Assembly (NCBI GenBank): GCA_963580285.1
Contig: OY757011.1
Span: 156,415,245-156,479,244 of the forward strand
From: Lucinisca nassula
Lineage: Eukaryota; Mollusca; Bivalvia; Lucinida; Lucinidae
Direction of reading: 5' to 3'
DNA: 64,000 nucleotides
Below are positions 47,773 through 59,189 of the stretch, one piece after another; positions within the stretch are counted from its first letter, which is position 1, and each line of letters opens with the position of its first letter. The position numbers were made by a program, and so were the translations under genes. The notes under the pieces were generated by a model, which was not told the origin of the DNA, did not search any database, and saw only the letters and a program-made list of their open reading frames with translations.

Positions 47773-49886
47773 GATTAATATTAGGATCACTTTTTGTCTG
47801 TCATCCGTGCGTAAACAATTTCTTCAAACGACATCTCCTCATAAACCACTGATTGGATTTTGACCAAACTTCACAGGAATGATCCTAAGGTGGTCCCCTT
47901 TCAAAGTTGTTCAAATGGTTCCGGTCCGTTGAACATATAGGTCACAGGAGCCAAAAATAGATTTTTTCACCGAAAACTTAAAAAATCTTCTTCTCTGAAA
48001 CCGCAAGGCCCAGGTCTTTGATATTTTGTATGAAGCTTCATCTAGTGGACTCCTACCAAGATTGTTCAAATTACAGTGCTTGGGCCAAAAATGCCCCCGC
48101 CCCGGGGCCCTTTGGTTTTTTCATGGGCTTATATAGGAAAATCTTCAAAAATCTTCTTCTCTGAAACCACAAGGCCCAGGTCTTTGATTTTTGGTATGAA
48201 GCTTCATCTAGTGGACCCCTACCTAGATTGTTCAAATTATAGTGCTGGGTCCAAAAGTGCCCCTGCCCCGAGGCCCTTTGGTTTTACATGGGCTTATATA
48301 GGGTATCTGTAAAAATTTTCTTCTCTGAAACCGCAAGGCCCAGATCTTTGATATTTGATATGAAGCTTCATCTAGTGGACCCCTACCAAGATTGTTCAAA
48401 TTATATTGCTGGGGCCAAAAATGCCCCTGCCCCGGGGCCCTTTGGTTTTACATAAGCTTATATAGGGAAAATCTTTAAAAATCTTCTTCTCTGAAACTGC
48501 AAGGCCCAGGTCTTTGCTATTTGGTATGAAGCTTCATCTAGTGGACCCCTACCAAGATTGATCAAATTATAGTGCTTGGGCCTAAAATGCCCCCGCCCCA
48601 GGGCCCTTTGGTTTGACATGGGCTTATATAGGGAAAATCTTTAAAACTCTTCTTCTCTGAAACCGCAAGGCCCAGGACTTTGATATTTAGTATGAAGCTT
48701 CATGATCTCGTGGACCCCTACCAAGATTGTTCAAATTATAGTGCTGTGGCCAAAAATGCCCCCATCCAGGGCCCTTTGGTTTTACATGGGCTTATAAAGT
48801 GAAAATCTTTAAAAAATCTTCTCTGAAACAGCAAGGCCCAGGTCTTTGATATTTGGTATGAAGCTTCCTCTTGTGGACCCCTACCAAGTTTGATCAAATT
48901 ATAGTGCTGGGGCCAAAAATGACCCCGCCCTGGGGCCCTTTGGTTTTACATGGGCTTATGATTGTAGGGAAAATCTTTAAAACTCTTCTTCTCTGAAACC
49001 GCAAGGCCCAGGTCTTTGCTATTTGGTATGAAGCTTCATCTGATGGACCCCTACCAAGATTGTCCAAATTATAGTTCTCGGGCCAAAAATGCCTCCACCC
49101 CAGGGCCCTTTGGTTTTATATGGGCTTATATAGGGAAAATCTTTAAAAATCTTCTTCTCTTAAACCTCAAGGCACAGTTCTTTGATATTTGGTATGAAGC
49201 TTCGTCTTGTGGACCCCTACCAAGATTGTTCAAATTATAGTGCTGGGGCCAAAAATGCCCCCGCCCCGAGACCCTTTGGTTTTACATAGACTTATATAGG
49301 GAAATCTTTAAAAATCTTCTCCGAAACTGCAAGGTACATGTCTTTGATATTTGGTATGGAGCTTCATCTAGTGGACCTCTACCAAGTTGTTCACATTATA
49401 GCCCCCGGGCTACAAATCCCCCGCCCCGGGGCGCTTTGGTTTTACATAGACTTATATAGAGATTATCTTTGAAAATCTTTTTCTCTGAAACAGCACGGCC
49501 CAGGTCTTTGGTATTTGGTGTGAAGCTTCATCTAGTGGACCTCTATCAAGATTGTTCAAATTATAGCCCTGAGGCCAAAACGCCCCAGCTCTGGGGCCAT
49601 TTGGTTTTACTTAGGCTTATATAGGGAATTTCTTTAAAAAAATCTTCATCTCTGAAACCGCAAGACCCAGGTCTTTGATATTTGGTGTGTAGCTCCATCT
49701 AGTGGACCTTTGCCAAGATTGTTCAAATTTTAGCCTTTGTTGATATTTGATATGAAGCTTCACCTTTTTAGACCTCCCTCAACATTATGCACATTATAGC
49801 CCTGGGGTCAATAATGGCCCTCCCCGTGGCCCACTTGTTACTCTATGGATCAGGTGAGCGATCCAGGGCCATCATGGCCCTCTTGT
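47773..49886 (+). mobile_element. 'GCTCACC' family element, array member 4, lacking the 5' hairpin
   Basis: Begins GATTAATATTAGGATCAC immediately after the CTCTTGT of member 3, in place of the hairpin. Then GTCTGTCATCCGTGCGTAAA, leader, about 11 units and the complete tail. Confidence 0.83.
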
Positions 49887-52219
49887 GTTTAATATTAGGA
49901 TCACTTTTTGTCTGTCATCCGTGCGTAAACAATTTCTTCAAACGACATCTCCACCTAAACCACTGATCGGATTTTGACCAAACTTCACAGGAATGATCCT
50001 TAGGTGGACCCCTTTCAAAGATGTTCAAATGGTTTCGGTCTGTTGCACATATAGGTCACAGGAGCCAAAAATAGATTTTTTTCACCGAAAACTTTAAAAA
50101 TCTTCTTCTCTGAAACCACAAGTCCCAGGTCTTTGATATTTGGTATGAAGCTTCATCTAGTGGACCCCTACCAAGATTGTTCAAATTATAGTGCTGGGGC
50201 CAAAAATACCCCCGCCCCGGGGCCCTTTGGTTTTACATGGGCTTATGTAGGGAAAATCTTTAAAAATCTTCTTCTCTGAAACCACAAGGCCCAGGACTTT
50301 GATATTTGGTATGAAGCTTCATCTAGTGGACCCCTACCAGGATTGTTCAAATTATAGTCCTGGGGCCAAAAATGCCCCCACCCCGGGGCCCTTTCGTTTT
50401 ACATAGACTTATATAGGGAAAATCTTGAAAAATCTTCTTCCTTGAAACCACAAGGCTTAGGTCTTTGATATTTGTTATGAAGCTTCAGCTCGTGGACCTG
50501 TACCAAGATTGTTAAAATTAGAGCCCTGAGACCAAAAATGCCCCCGCCATGTGGCCTTTTGGTTTTACGTAGACTTATATAGGGAAAATCTTTAAAAATC
50601 TTTTTCTCTGAAACCACAAGGCTTAGGTCTTTGCTATTTGGTATGAAGCTTCATCTAGTCGATCCCTACCAAGATTGTTCAAATTATAGTGCTGGGGCCA
50701 AAAAAGCCCCCGCCCCGGGTCCCTTTGGTTTTACATAGGCATATATAAGGAAAATCTTTAAAATCTTCTTCTCTGAAACTGCAAGGCCCAGGTGTTTGAT
50801 ATTTGGTGTGAAGCTTCATCTAGTGGACCTCTACCAAGATTGTTCAAATTATAGCCCTGGGGGCCAAAATGCCCCCGCCCCGGGGGCCTTTGGTTTTACA
50901 TAGGCTTATATAGGGAAAATCATTAAAAATCTTCTTCTCTGAAACCAGAAGGCCCAGGTCTTTAATATTTGGTGTGAAGCTTTACCTGTTGGACCTTAAC
51001 TAAGGTTGTTCAAATTATAGCCTTGGGGCCAATAATTCCCCCACCCCGGGGGCCTTTGGTTTTACATTGGCTTATACATGGAAAATCTTTAAAACTCTTC
51101 TTCTCTGATATTTGATATTTGGTGTGAAGCTTCATCTAGTGGACCTCTACCCAGATTGTTAAAATTATAGCCCTGGGGGCCAAAATACCCCCGCCCCAGG
51201 GGCCTTTGGTTTGAAATAGGCTTATTTAGAGAAAATCATTAAAAAATCTTCTTCTCTGAAACCACAAGGCCCAGGTCTTTAATATTTGGTGTGAAGCTTA
51301 TCCTGGTGGACCTCTACTAATATTGTTCAAATTTTAGCCTTGGGGCCAAAAATGCCCCTGCCCCAGGGGCCTTTGGTTTTACATAGGCTTATACTGGGAA
51401 AATCTTTAAAAATCTTCTTCTCTGAAACCACAAGGCCCAGATCTTTGATATTTGGTGTGAAGATTCATCTAGTGGACCTCTTTCAAGATTATACAAATTA
51501 TAAAGCCCTGGGCCTAAAATGCCCCCACCCTGGGACCCTTTGGTTTTTCATAGGCTTATATAGGGAAAACCTTTAAAAATCTTCTTCTCTGAAACCTCAA
51601 GGCCCAGGTCTTTGATATTTGGTATGAAGCTTCACCTAGTGGACCTCTACCAAGATTGTTCAAATTGTAGCCCTGGGGTCAAAAATGCCCCCACCCAGGG
51701 CATAACCTTAGCTTATGTAGGGGAAAGTTTTAAAACTTTGCTTCTCTATAACCGCAAGGCCCAGGTCATTGATATTTGGTGTGCAGCTTAAGCTAATGGA
51801 CCTCTACCAAGATTGTTCAAATTATAGCCCTGGGGCCAAAAATGCCCCTGCCGTGGGGGCCTTTGGTTTTACATGGAAAATCTTTAAAAATCTTCTTCTC
51901 TGAATTCGCAAGGCCCAGATCTTTGATATTTGGTGTGAAGCTTCATCTAGTGGACCGCTTTCAAGATTGTTCAAATTATAGCCCTGGGGCCAAAAATGCC
52001 CCCACCCCTGGACCCTTTGGTTTTTCATAGGCTTATATAGAGAAAACCCTTAAAAATCTTCTTGTCTGAAACCAGAAGGCCCAGGTCTTTGATATTTGGT
52101 ATGAAGTTTCATCTAGTGGACCATTACCAAGTTTGTTCAAATTATAGCCCTTGGGCCTAGAATGTACCAGAGACAATATTTCTCAGGTGAGCGATTCAGG
52201 GCCCTCTGGGCCCTCTTGT
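49887..52219 (+). mobile_element. 'GCTCACC' family element, array member 5, lacking the 5' hairpin
   Basis: Begins GTTTAATATTAGGATCAC. About 13 units, many with the GGTGTGAAGCTTCATC variant. The tail is a variant hairpin, CAGGGCCCTCTGGGCCCT, then CTTGT. Confidence 0.82.
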
Positions 52220-54003
52220 GATTAATATTAGGATCACTTTTTGTCTGTCATCCGTGCGTAAACAATTTCTTCAAATGACATCTCCTCCTAAACCACTGAT
52301 CGGATTTTGACCAAACTTCATAGGAATGATCCTTAGGTGGTCCCCTTTCAAAGTTGTTCAAATGATTTCGGTCTATTGCACATCTAGGTCACAGGAGCCA
52401 AAAATAGTTTTTTTTCACCGAAAACTTAAAAAATCTTCTTCTCTGAAACCACAAGGCCCAGGTCTTTGATATTTGGTAAGAAGCTTCATCTAGTGGACCC
52501 CTACCAAGATTGTTCAAATTATAGTACTGGGGCCAAAAATGTCCCCGCCCCGGGGCCCTTTGGTTTTACATGGGCTTATATAGGGAAAATCTTGAAAAAT
52601 CTTCTTCTCTGAAACCGTAAGGCCCAGGTCTTTGATATTTGGTAAGAAGCTTCATCTAGTGGACCCCTACCAAGATTGTTCAAATTATAGTACTGGGGCC
52701 AAAAATGCCCCCGCCCCAGGGCCCTTTGGTTTTATATGGGCTTATATAGGGAAAATCTTAAAAAATCTTCTCTGAAACCGCAAGGCCCAGGTCTTTGCTA
52801 TATGGAATGAAGCTTCATCTAGTGGACCCCTACCAAGATTGTTCAAATTATAGTGCTGGGGCCACAAATGCCTCCGCCCCGGGACCCTTTGGTTTTACAT
52901 GGGCTAATATAGGGAAAATCTTTTAAAAATCTTCTTCTCTGAAACCGCAAGGCCCAGGTCTTTGATATTTTGTATGAAGCTTCATCTTGTTGACCCCTAC
53001 CAAGATTGTTCACATTATAGCCCTGGGGCCAAAAATGCCTCTGCTCCGGGGCCTTTGGTTTTACATAGACTTCTATAGGGGAAATCTTTAAGAATTTTCT
53101 TCTCTGAAACCACAAGGCCTAGGTCTTTGATATTTGGTATGAAGCTTCATCTAGTGGACCTCTACAAAGATTGTTCAAATTATAGCCCTGAGACCAAAAA
53201 TGGCCCGCCTCGGGGCCCTTTCGTTTTACATAGACTTATATAGGGAAAATCTTTAAAAAATTTTCTTCTGTGAAACCGAAAGGCCTAGGTCTTTGATATT
53301 TGGTGTGAAATTTTACCTAGTGGACCTCTATCAAGATTGTTCAAATTATAGCCCTGGGGCCAAAAATGCCCCTGCCAGAGACCCTTTGGTTTTACATAGA
53401 CTTATGTAGGGAAATATTTAAAAATCTTCTTCTCTGAAACTGCAAGGCCCATGTCTTTGATATTTTGGTATGGAGCTTCATCTAGTGGACCTCTACCAAA
53501 ATTGTTCAAATTATAGCCCTCGGGCCACAAATGCCCCGCCCCGGGCCCTTTGGTTTTACATAGACTTATATAGAGATAATCTTTGAAAAATCTTCTTCTC
53601 TGAAACAGCAAGGCCCAGGTCTTGGATATTTGGTATGAAGCTTCATCTAGTGGACCTCTATCAAGATTGTTTAAATCATAGCCCCTGAGGCCAAAAATAC
53701 CCCCGCCCCTGGGCCATTTGGTTTTACATAGGCTTATATAGGGAATATCTTTAAAAGAATCTTCTTCTCTGAAACTGCAAGGCCCAGGTCTTTGATATTT
53801 GGTGTGTAGCTTCATCTATTGGACCTTTGCCAAGATTGTTCAAATTATAGCCTTTGTTGATATTTGGTATGAACCTTCACCTTTTTAGACCTCCCTCAAC
53901 ATTATGCACATTATAACCCTGGTTTCAATAATGGCCCTCCCCTGGGCCCACTTATTACTCTATGGATCAGGTGAGCGATCCAGGGCCATCATGGCCCTCT
54001 TGT
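52220..54003 (+). mobile_element. 'GCTCACC' family element, array member 6, lacking the 5' hairpin
   Basis: Begins GATTAATATTAGGATCAC, has about nine units, and ends CAGGGCCATCATGGCCCTC then TTGT. It is followed by TTAATTATCTCCCC, the continuation of the outer satellite element. Confidence 0.83.
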
Positions 54004-54836
54004 TTAATTATCTCCCCTGACAATATAACCTTGTGATGGCCATAACTCCAATACCCTTTGAGATATATTGATGGTACTTGGCACAATTGTATACAACATT
54101 GAGACTGGGCTTCATGTCTAAGAACAACAACTCTGGGTGTTATGATATTTGAGTTATCTCCCCTTCCGCTATAACAGTTTGACAACCTTGTGATCATCGT
54201 ACCTACAATACCCTTTGAGATATATTTGTGGTACTTGATGCAGATGTACATGAGGTTAAGCAGGTGTGTCATGCTCAAGAATTACAACTCTGGGTGCTCT
54301 GGTTTTTTAATTATCTCCCCTTGTGATGGCCATAACTCCAACACCCTTTGAGATATATTGAAGGAACTTGGCACTATTGCATACAAGGTACAGAAGGGAT
54401 GTCAGGTGCAAGAACCACAACTGTTGGTGCTGTGGTATTTGAGTTATCTACCCTTCCAATATAACAGTATGACCAGCTTATGATCACCATATCTCCAATA
54501 CCTTTTGAGACATATTGATGGTACTTTGTACAGGTATACATGAGCTTAAGCAGGCATGTCATGCGCAAGAACCACATTTCCAAGTGCCCTGGTTTTTTAG
54601 TTATCTCCCCTGACAGTATAATCTTGTGATGGCCATAACTGCAATACTTTTGTGATATATTGCTGGTTTAATTCTGGTGTACTTTCTATTGGTGAACAAT
54701 CTTCTGAAGGCCATATTGGCTTTTGGTCGGGGGATTTGCCATCTCTTCCGATGGCTATTTTTGTTAATAGATCATTCCAAAGGCAGGTGCAAACGATAGC
54801 TCCGCCTAGTCAATTTTATCTGCGTCTACTATACTT

Positions 54837-55255
54837 CACCTTTATATGAGCTATATCCAGCTATGTCTTTCTCCTACAAAGACAACATATTCATTGTGCC
54901 AGTAGAATAGAATTGAAGGATCACAACCTTCTCCAAGTACACAAATCATCATTGCAGCAGACAGTATTCTAATTGTTTATTATTTTTCAGAGAAAATAAT
55001 GCTGATTTTCTCTGAAAAACAGGAAAAATATTTTTTTAATGTTGTCTTCTGCATATATACGAGGGCACATATACCAATGTAAAAAGTGTAAATCCTGATG
55101 AGGTGTCTTATGATGAGCCATCTCATCATGATCTGCACTGCTTGCCATCCTGTTGACTAAATGCACTTTTTAATGGAATTGATGTGCCCAAATTCAATGA
55201 TGGAAGAGTGTTAGTGCTTTTTAGAAACCTGAGTGTAAAGGGGAAAGGATTATAG
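54837..55255. other. Intron 3 sequence with a MITE core
   Basis: 55080-55150 holds a palindromic core (GTGTAAATCCTGATGAGGTG ... CATCATGATCTGCACTGCTT). The remainder is unassigned. Confidence 0.35.
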
Positions 55256-55662
55256 TACAGTGAGCCCTCTTTATACCAACATTCGTTATAACAGCAAAAC
55301 CCCTTAGTACGACAATTTCAATGGAATGAATTCTTATCTCAAGGCTTAGCCTCGATTCCGAGCAACATGGGCTTCCCTCAGCTTGGAAATGCCCAAATAG
55401 AATCAATAGTCATGAAAGATTCTTGTAATTTAATACTCCAAGAAATAAATGTTATAGATATTTGTTAGAATCGCCTCAGCGAGGCGATTCTAACAAATGT
55501 CTATAACATTTGTTTCTTGGAGTAATGATGTGGAAAAGACCTTTTATAACCTATCATACTCCTAACTGGAATTCATTAAAACGGCAAATTCATTATAACA
55601 GCACAATAATAGGGAACAAATACATGTACTGTCGTTATAACGCGGTTCCTCTGTATATTTTA
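55256..55662. mobile_element. Tc1/mariner-like MITE containing a fold-back
   Basis: Left end TACAGTGAGCCCTCTTTATA..CGTTATAACAGC and right end CGTTATAACGCGGTTCCTCT..GTATA are inverted relatives. It contains the 91-bp palindrome at 55434-55524. TA flanks are plausible. Confidence 0.5.
55434..55524. repeat. 91-bp near-perfect palindrome
   Basis: Arms run from TACTCCAAGAAATAAATG to TTAGAATCGCCTC and mirror around AG to GAGGCGATTCTAA..CTTGGAGTA. Confidence 0.9.
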
Positions 55663-55701
55663 GTATTTTCTCATGTAATCTACCAATTTGATTTTCTACA
55701 G

Positions 55702-55780
55702 GTCTTTAGATGGCCTTCTGTTCAAGAGAAAGAGAAACTCTCATATACCATTGTGGAACTATACACTGTTTCGCTTCCAG
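55702..55780 (+). CDS. GGCX: GGCX coding exon 4 (residues 174-200)
   Basis: Acceptor ATTTTCTACAG ends at 55701 and donor CAG|GTAATG at 55781. The first G completes the split Trp codon from exon 3. The exon then encodes SLDGLLFKRKRNSHIPLWNY and TLFRFQ, matching human [20 protein letters not shown]. It is separated from exon 3 by a 28.4-kb intron filled with nested mobile elements, and ends in phase 0. A Tc1/mariner-like MITE ends about 40 bp upstream of the acceptor. Confidence 0.93.
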
Positions 55781-55824
55781 GTAATGTCATTATTACGGTA
55801 TTTTGTACAGAAAATTCCAAAATG

Positions 55825-56005
55825 GGATACTGGCAAACATTGCAGGACCAGATCAGATACCACAAAATTGTCTGAGCAGGGGCATACACTGCAAAACATT
55901 CAGCCATTTTCCAAAGTTTAAAGATAACACAATTTGACACGCTTGAATTTTAAAATGAACTCATGCTTTATATATGGTGGAAGATTCCATTCAGTAAAAG
56001 TGGAT
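55825..56005. repeat. MITE family B, degraded, just after the exon-4 donor
   Basis: TACTGGCAAACATTGCAGG, CCAGATCAGATACC, ATTTGACACGCTTGAATTTT and GAAGATTCCATTCAGTA, ending near TTAA 56005. Confidence 0.6.
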
Positions 56006-56044
56006 TAACAAAGTGACAAAAGGGTCCTGTTGTTGAAGCTGGAG

Positions 56045-56211
56045 AGTGAGTGAGTTAGTTTTAGCTTTACGTCCCACCAACAGCTAAGGTCATACGGAGA
56101 CGGGACCTCGGTTTAAAGACTCATCCGAAAGTCTGGAGAAGCCCACGATCGATCCTGCGATCCCTGGTTTACAAGGCGAGTAGCGTAACCACTGCACCAC
56201 GGAGGCTTCTA
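56045..56211 (-). mobile_element. tRNA-derived SINE, CACT-tail family, with 12-bp target duplication
   Basis: Same family as 46131-46291; TTGAAGCTGGAG flanks it at 56033-56044 and 56212-56223. Confidence 0.88.
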
Positions 56212-56271
56212 TTGAAGCTGGAGAAGAAATCGGCATTTTGCTGCAAACAAATGTAAAACATCAATGGCTGA

Positions 56272-56475
56272 GTCGGCCATAGCCACAGATAAGAGGGGGT
56301 ATTCACAAATTATTTTTCTTATTTTTGCATGAAAACATATGTTGTGGGTATTCATTAGAAGCGCCTTGGCAAGGCGCTTCTAATGAATACCCACAACATA
56401 TGTTTTCGTGCAGAAATTATAAAAATATCCCTACTTTTCGGGTGAAAAAAGCGCCTTATCTGGAGCTATGGCTGA
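56272..56475. repeat. Fold-back element with an 87-bp inner palindrome
   Basis: Outer arms GTCGGCCATAGCCACAGATA and the mirrored TATCTGGAGCTATGGCTGAC. The inner palindrome at 56326-56412 (TGTTGTGGGTATTCATTAG..GCGCCTTGGCAAGGCGC..) has one mismatch. Confidence 0.88.
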
Positions 56476-56541
56476 CAATACTCTTGGAACTGTGGGTATT
56501 TGTTCCAGACAGAGGTAGTTCAAGTCACTGAGGGCAAAACA

Positions 56542-58057
56542 CATACATGTGATATCTCCCGATTTCGTCGGGATATCCCGATTTCGAACCCCATCTCCCG
56601 GTCTCCCGTCCGACGGCCCTAATCTCCCGACACGACAATTTTCCTATAGTAGTTTTCCGCCGACCGACCAATTTAGTGTTAACCACTGTAAAATACCTAT
56701 GCGGTTAACCGTCAGTGTATTTACGCTAGGCGGTATGCAGGTAAATTGCAATACACACCTGCACAAGTATAATATCGCAATATGGAAAGAACGTACCGGT
56801 AAATACAATTATTAAAATGCAACCCGCAAACAAGCCGCAAACAATGTGATAAAAAGCGAGAAATTCAATAAGGAAGAAATGTGATGTTTGCATACATTTA
56901 TTACTGATCACCGATTTGCTTAAGTTGCCAACGCTATTAAACCGTTTACACCCGAGGCGGGCCTTATAAGCCGACAATTAACAATGTGACAAGGTGTGAA
57001 AACTAGTCAATCAAGATATACCAGTTATAGCTTGTTTAATCCCTTTGTAATTGACACGTGTAGACGCTAAATATTATTCCCGCCAAAACAGAGCAAAGCA
57101 GACGCTTTTTTTTTTCTACACGTCTGTAAACCGTTATTCTTTTATTAATCGTAGAACTGGGTAATTACTTAGTAACATTTTCTATTTAAACCCGAGAAAA
57201 ATATTTTTGCCGTTTTTAACGGAAGAAAGAAATATGCCCCACGTGACACCAATGAAAATTCGTGCATGCTTTTTGGCCTTTGACAGGTGAACGCGCTAAA
57301 TATTTTTCCCGCCAAAACAGAGCAGAGCAGACGCTGGTATTTTCTAAGCATCTACATGTAGTTTTTCATTTATTAATAAACATAGAACCGGAGTTTTGCA
57401 GGGTGAAATTTTCTATTCAAACCTGTTTCATTTTTAGCTTGCGAGAAAAAATATTTTTGACGTGTTTTTAATGGATCTTTTATGAAAAAAATATGCCCCC
57501 AAGTTAAATCAATAAAAATTATGCATGCTTATTAGTTCCGACTAAGTTCCGAGGCACGTTTTGGGGATGATAAGAGAAGGGGTGTAAGAGTATGAGTAAT
57601 TTTTTGCTATGCGGGTATTCTGAACGTTGTTTTTTTCTGCCAGGTGCTAGGTGGGTATTTAACACCGATCTATTGGTCAGTGCTTGTTCTTTGATCGTTC
57701 TTCCGAGAAATTGTCTCTATTAAAATACAAAATGGAAGTTTGTCGTCTGCTGCTTTCTTTTTCCAAGCTTTTATAACATATTTTTGCAGAAAGGCAAACA
57801 GTGTGGACCGTCATCAGAATGCTCTGCAGTCTGATCTGGGCCCATACTGTTTTCAAAAAAAAGATTTTTAATGCAGATGACAAAGCAGACAACAATTGTC
57901 GTGTTGGCATGTTATGGGGAAAAAGTGCTTCAGAGGTAATTTTACACCAAAAATAACATCACTTTTTACCGCGGAAAAATCCCCGATTTGGGACCCCAAT
58001 CTCCCTATCTGAAAATCAAAATCTCCCTATTTGGGTCCAAGAAAATATCACATGTAT
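56542..58057. mobile_element. hAT-like nonautonomous element, 1.5 kb, perfect 8-bp target duplication
   Basis: GCAAAACA at 56534-56541 and 58058-58065 flank ends TACATGTGATAT and ATATCACATGTAT. The interior is noncoding: TCTCCCGATTT-rich ends, and a duplicated segment of about 230 bp (57060-57150 and 57290-57390, both with TCCCGCCAAAACAGAGCA). Confidence 0.78.
57785..57925. repeat. MITE family C fragment inside the hAT-like element
   Basis: GGCAAACAGTGTGGACCGTC, GCAGTCTGATCTGGGCCC, ACAATTGTCGTGTTGG. Confidence 0.55.
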
Positions 58058-58188
58058 GCAAAACATAGCCTCGTATCAGAAAGTATAATCAAGATAAATG
58101 AGAGATGTCTTTTAAGTGTTAAATAAATCAAAGCACTGAGAGCACTGGTGGGTTGATTGTCTCTGATTGTAGGCTGAGAAAATACAGT

Positions 58189-58255
58189 AAAATTCCTATA
58201 TTTAGAGCACCTTTTGGACTGTTCAAAAGTGGTCTTTAAGAATTTCACTGTAGTC
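58189..58255. mobile_element. Very short TIR element (ACAGTAAAATTCC family)
   Basis: ACAGTAAAATTCCTATATTT at the left and CTTTAAGAATTTCACTGTA at the right, 67 bp in all. A fragment of the same family sits in the exon-3 array (24468-24500) and a longer one at 62197-62371. Confidence 0.65.
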
Positions 58256-58319
58256 CTGGTCTGAGACTTATAATATCGTGTTTTGTTTTACACTTATTTA
58301 GCTTAAATTCCAGTTTTAA

Positions 58320-58405
58320 AGCAAAAATTGTAGACCCTGATGTATAGTCCCTGTTCAGACACTGCAGTCTGTGGCCTCTGATCTGGGTCTACCCTGTTTT
58401 TCAAG
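58320..58405. repeat. Palindromic MITE core fragment
   Basis: Core CAGACACTGCAGTCTGTGGC with GTAGACCCTGATG..GGGTCTACCCTGTTT arms. Confidence 0.5.
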
Positions 58406-58630
58406 CCCAACCCATAATTGCAGCCAAGATTCTATCGATAACCCTATTATGCAACACTCTGACCTCACTGCATTAAAATTAACACTGCTATTTTCTATAA
58501 ATGAGTTACGTGTCAGTGACAGTCATGTGGACTTTGAAACCCTAATGTGCTTTATAACTTGGGGTTCGAATGACAAACAATATATATCTTCAGGATGAAA
58601 TAAGAAAAAAATCTCCCTATGTTATGTAAT

Positions 58631-58793
58631 AGATATATCCATTGTTTTTGTGAAATATTGGTAAATATTTGTACTGATTGATATCTGTACAGGATAATTT
58701 GACGAGCCCACCAGGGCGAGTCTTATTATCCTGTACAGATGTCAATCAGTACAAATATTTACCAATATTTCTCAAAAACAATTGGATATATCT
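58631..58793. repeat. 163-bp fold-back with about 70-bp arms
   Basis: AGATATATCCATTGTTTTTG ... CTGTACAGGATAAT pairs with ATTATCCTGTACAG ... AAAAACAATTGGATATATCT; the loop contains GACGAGCCCACC. Confidence 0.88.
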
Positions 58794-59189
58794 GTTTTAA
58801 TCCACAGCTTTTTGTAACTTCCACTTAAAGGTAATAGATAAAACCTATTAAAGCATATTTGTTTTATTTACTGTTAATTTTAATTGCTTTCATTTGACCT
58901 GATTTACCCCGTCTGGAAAATGGATTGTCCTGTCTGAAAGGACACTGTCAGCTTCTCTGCTTCATTAATATTCAATTGGATTTGATTGGTCTAAATCCAA
59001 CTGACCACAGGTTATTTGATCATGCTTTTTCAACCTGATGTTTATCACTGGGGCATTTTAATGCTGAAGCTTCAAGTGAAAGGACTTACTTTGAACTTTT
59101 GCTGCATGCAAATGTTTCATAAAATGTTTGGCACCAGTAAATGGGAGTTTATTTTGTGATAATTCAGGGATATTTTTTCTCCATAAAAA

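Larger units (their letters stand above)
33563..54764 (+). mobile_element. 'TATCCCCCGACCG' satellite element split by the array at 34608-54003
   Basis: The 5' hairpin pairs ATCCCCCGA with TTCGGGGGAT, followed by a GTCCGTCCGTCCGTCCG tract. Units of about 150 bp (CTTGTGATGGCCATAACTCC, CACAAGGCCGAGACGGCGTG, TTAGTTATCTCCCCTTCCAA) occupy 33840-34607 and resume at 54004-54700. The end GGTCGGGGGATTTGCC..ATTTTTGT lies near 54764. Confidence 0.75.
33363..54836. mobile_element. Outer terminal-inverted-repeat element (host of the intron-3 nest)
   Basis: An inverted pair of about 38 bp with few mismatches lies 21.4 kb apart: TATAGTAGTCGCAGATAAGA..GACTAGGCGGAGCTAT at 33364-33402 and its reverse complement ATAGCTCCGCCTAGTC..TATCTGCGTCTACTATA at 54796-54833. 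Everything between is later insertion apart from about 160 bp on the left and 30 bp on the right. Family not identified. Confidence 0.6.

Noticed and set aside
34608..54003. CRISPR-like array because of regular repeats
   Set aside because: Units of about 165 bp are contiguous satellite without unique spacers, in an animal genome.
33363..54836. Single autonomous 21-kb giant transposon
   Set aside because: Its interior is wholly explained by later nested elements; no transposase or capsid-type gene is present.
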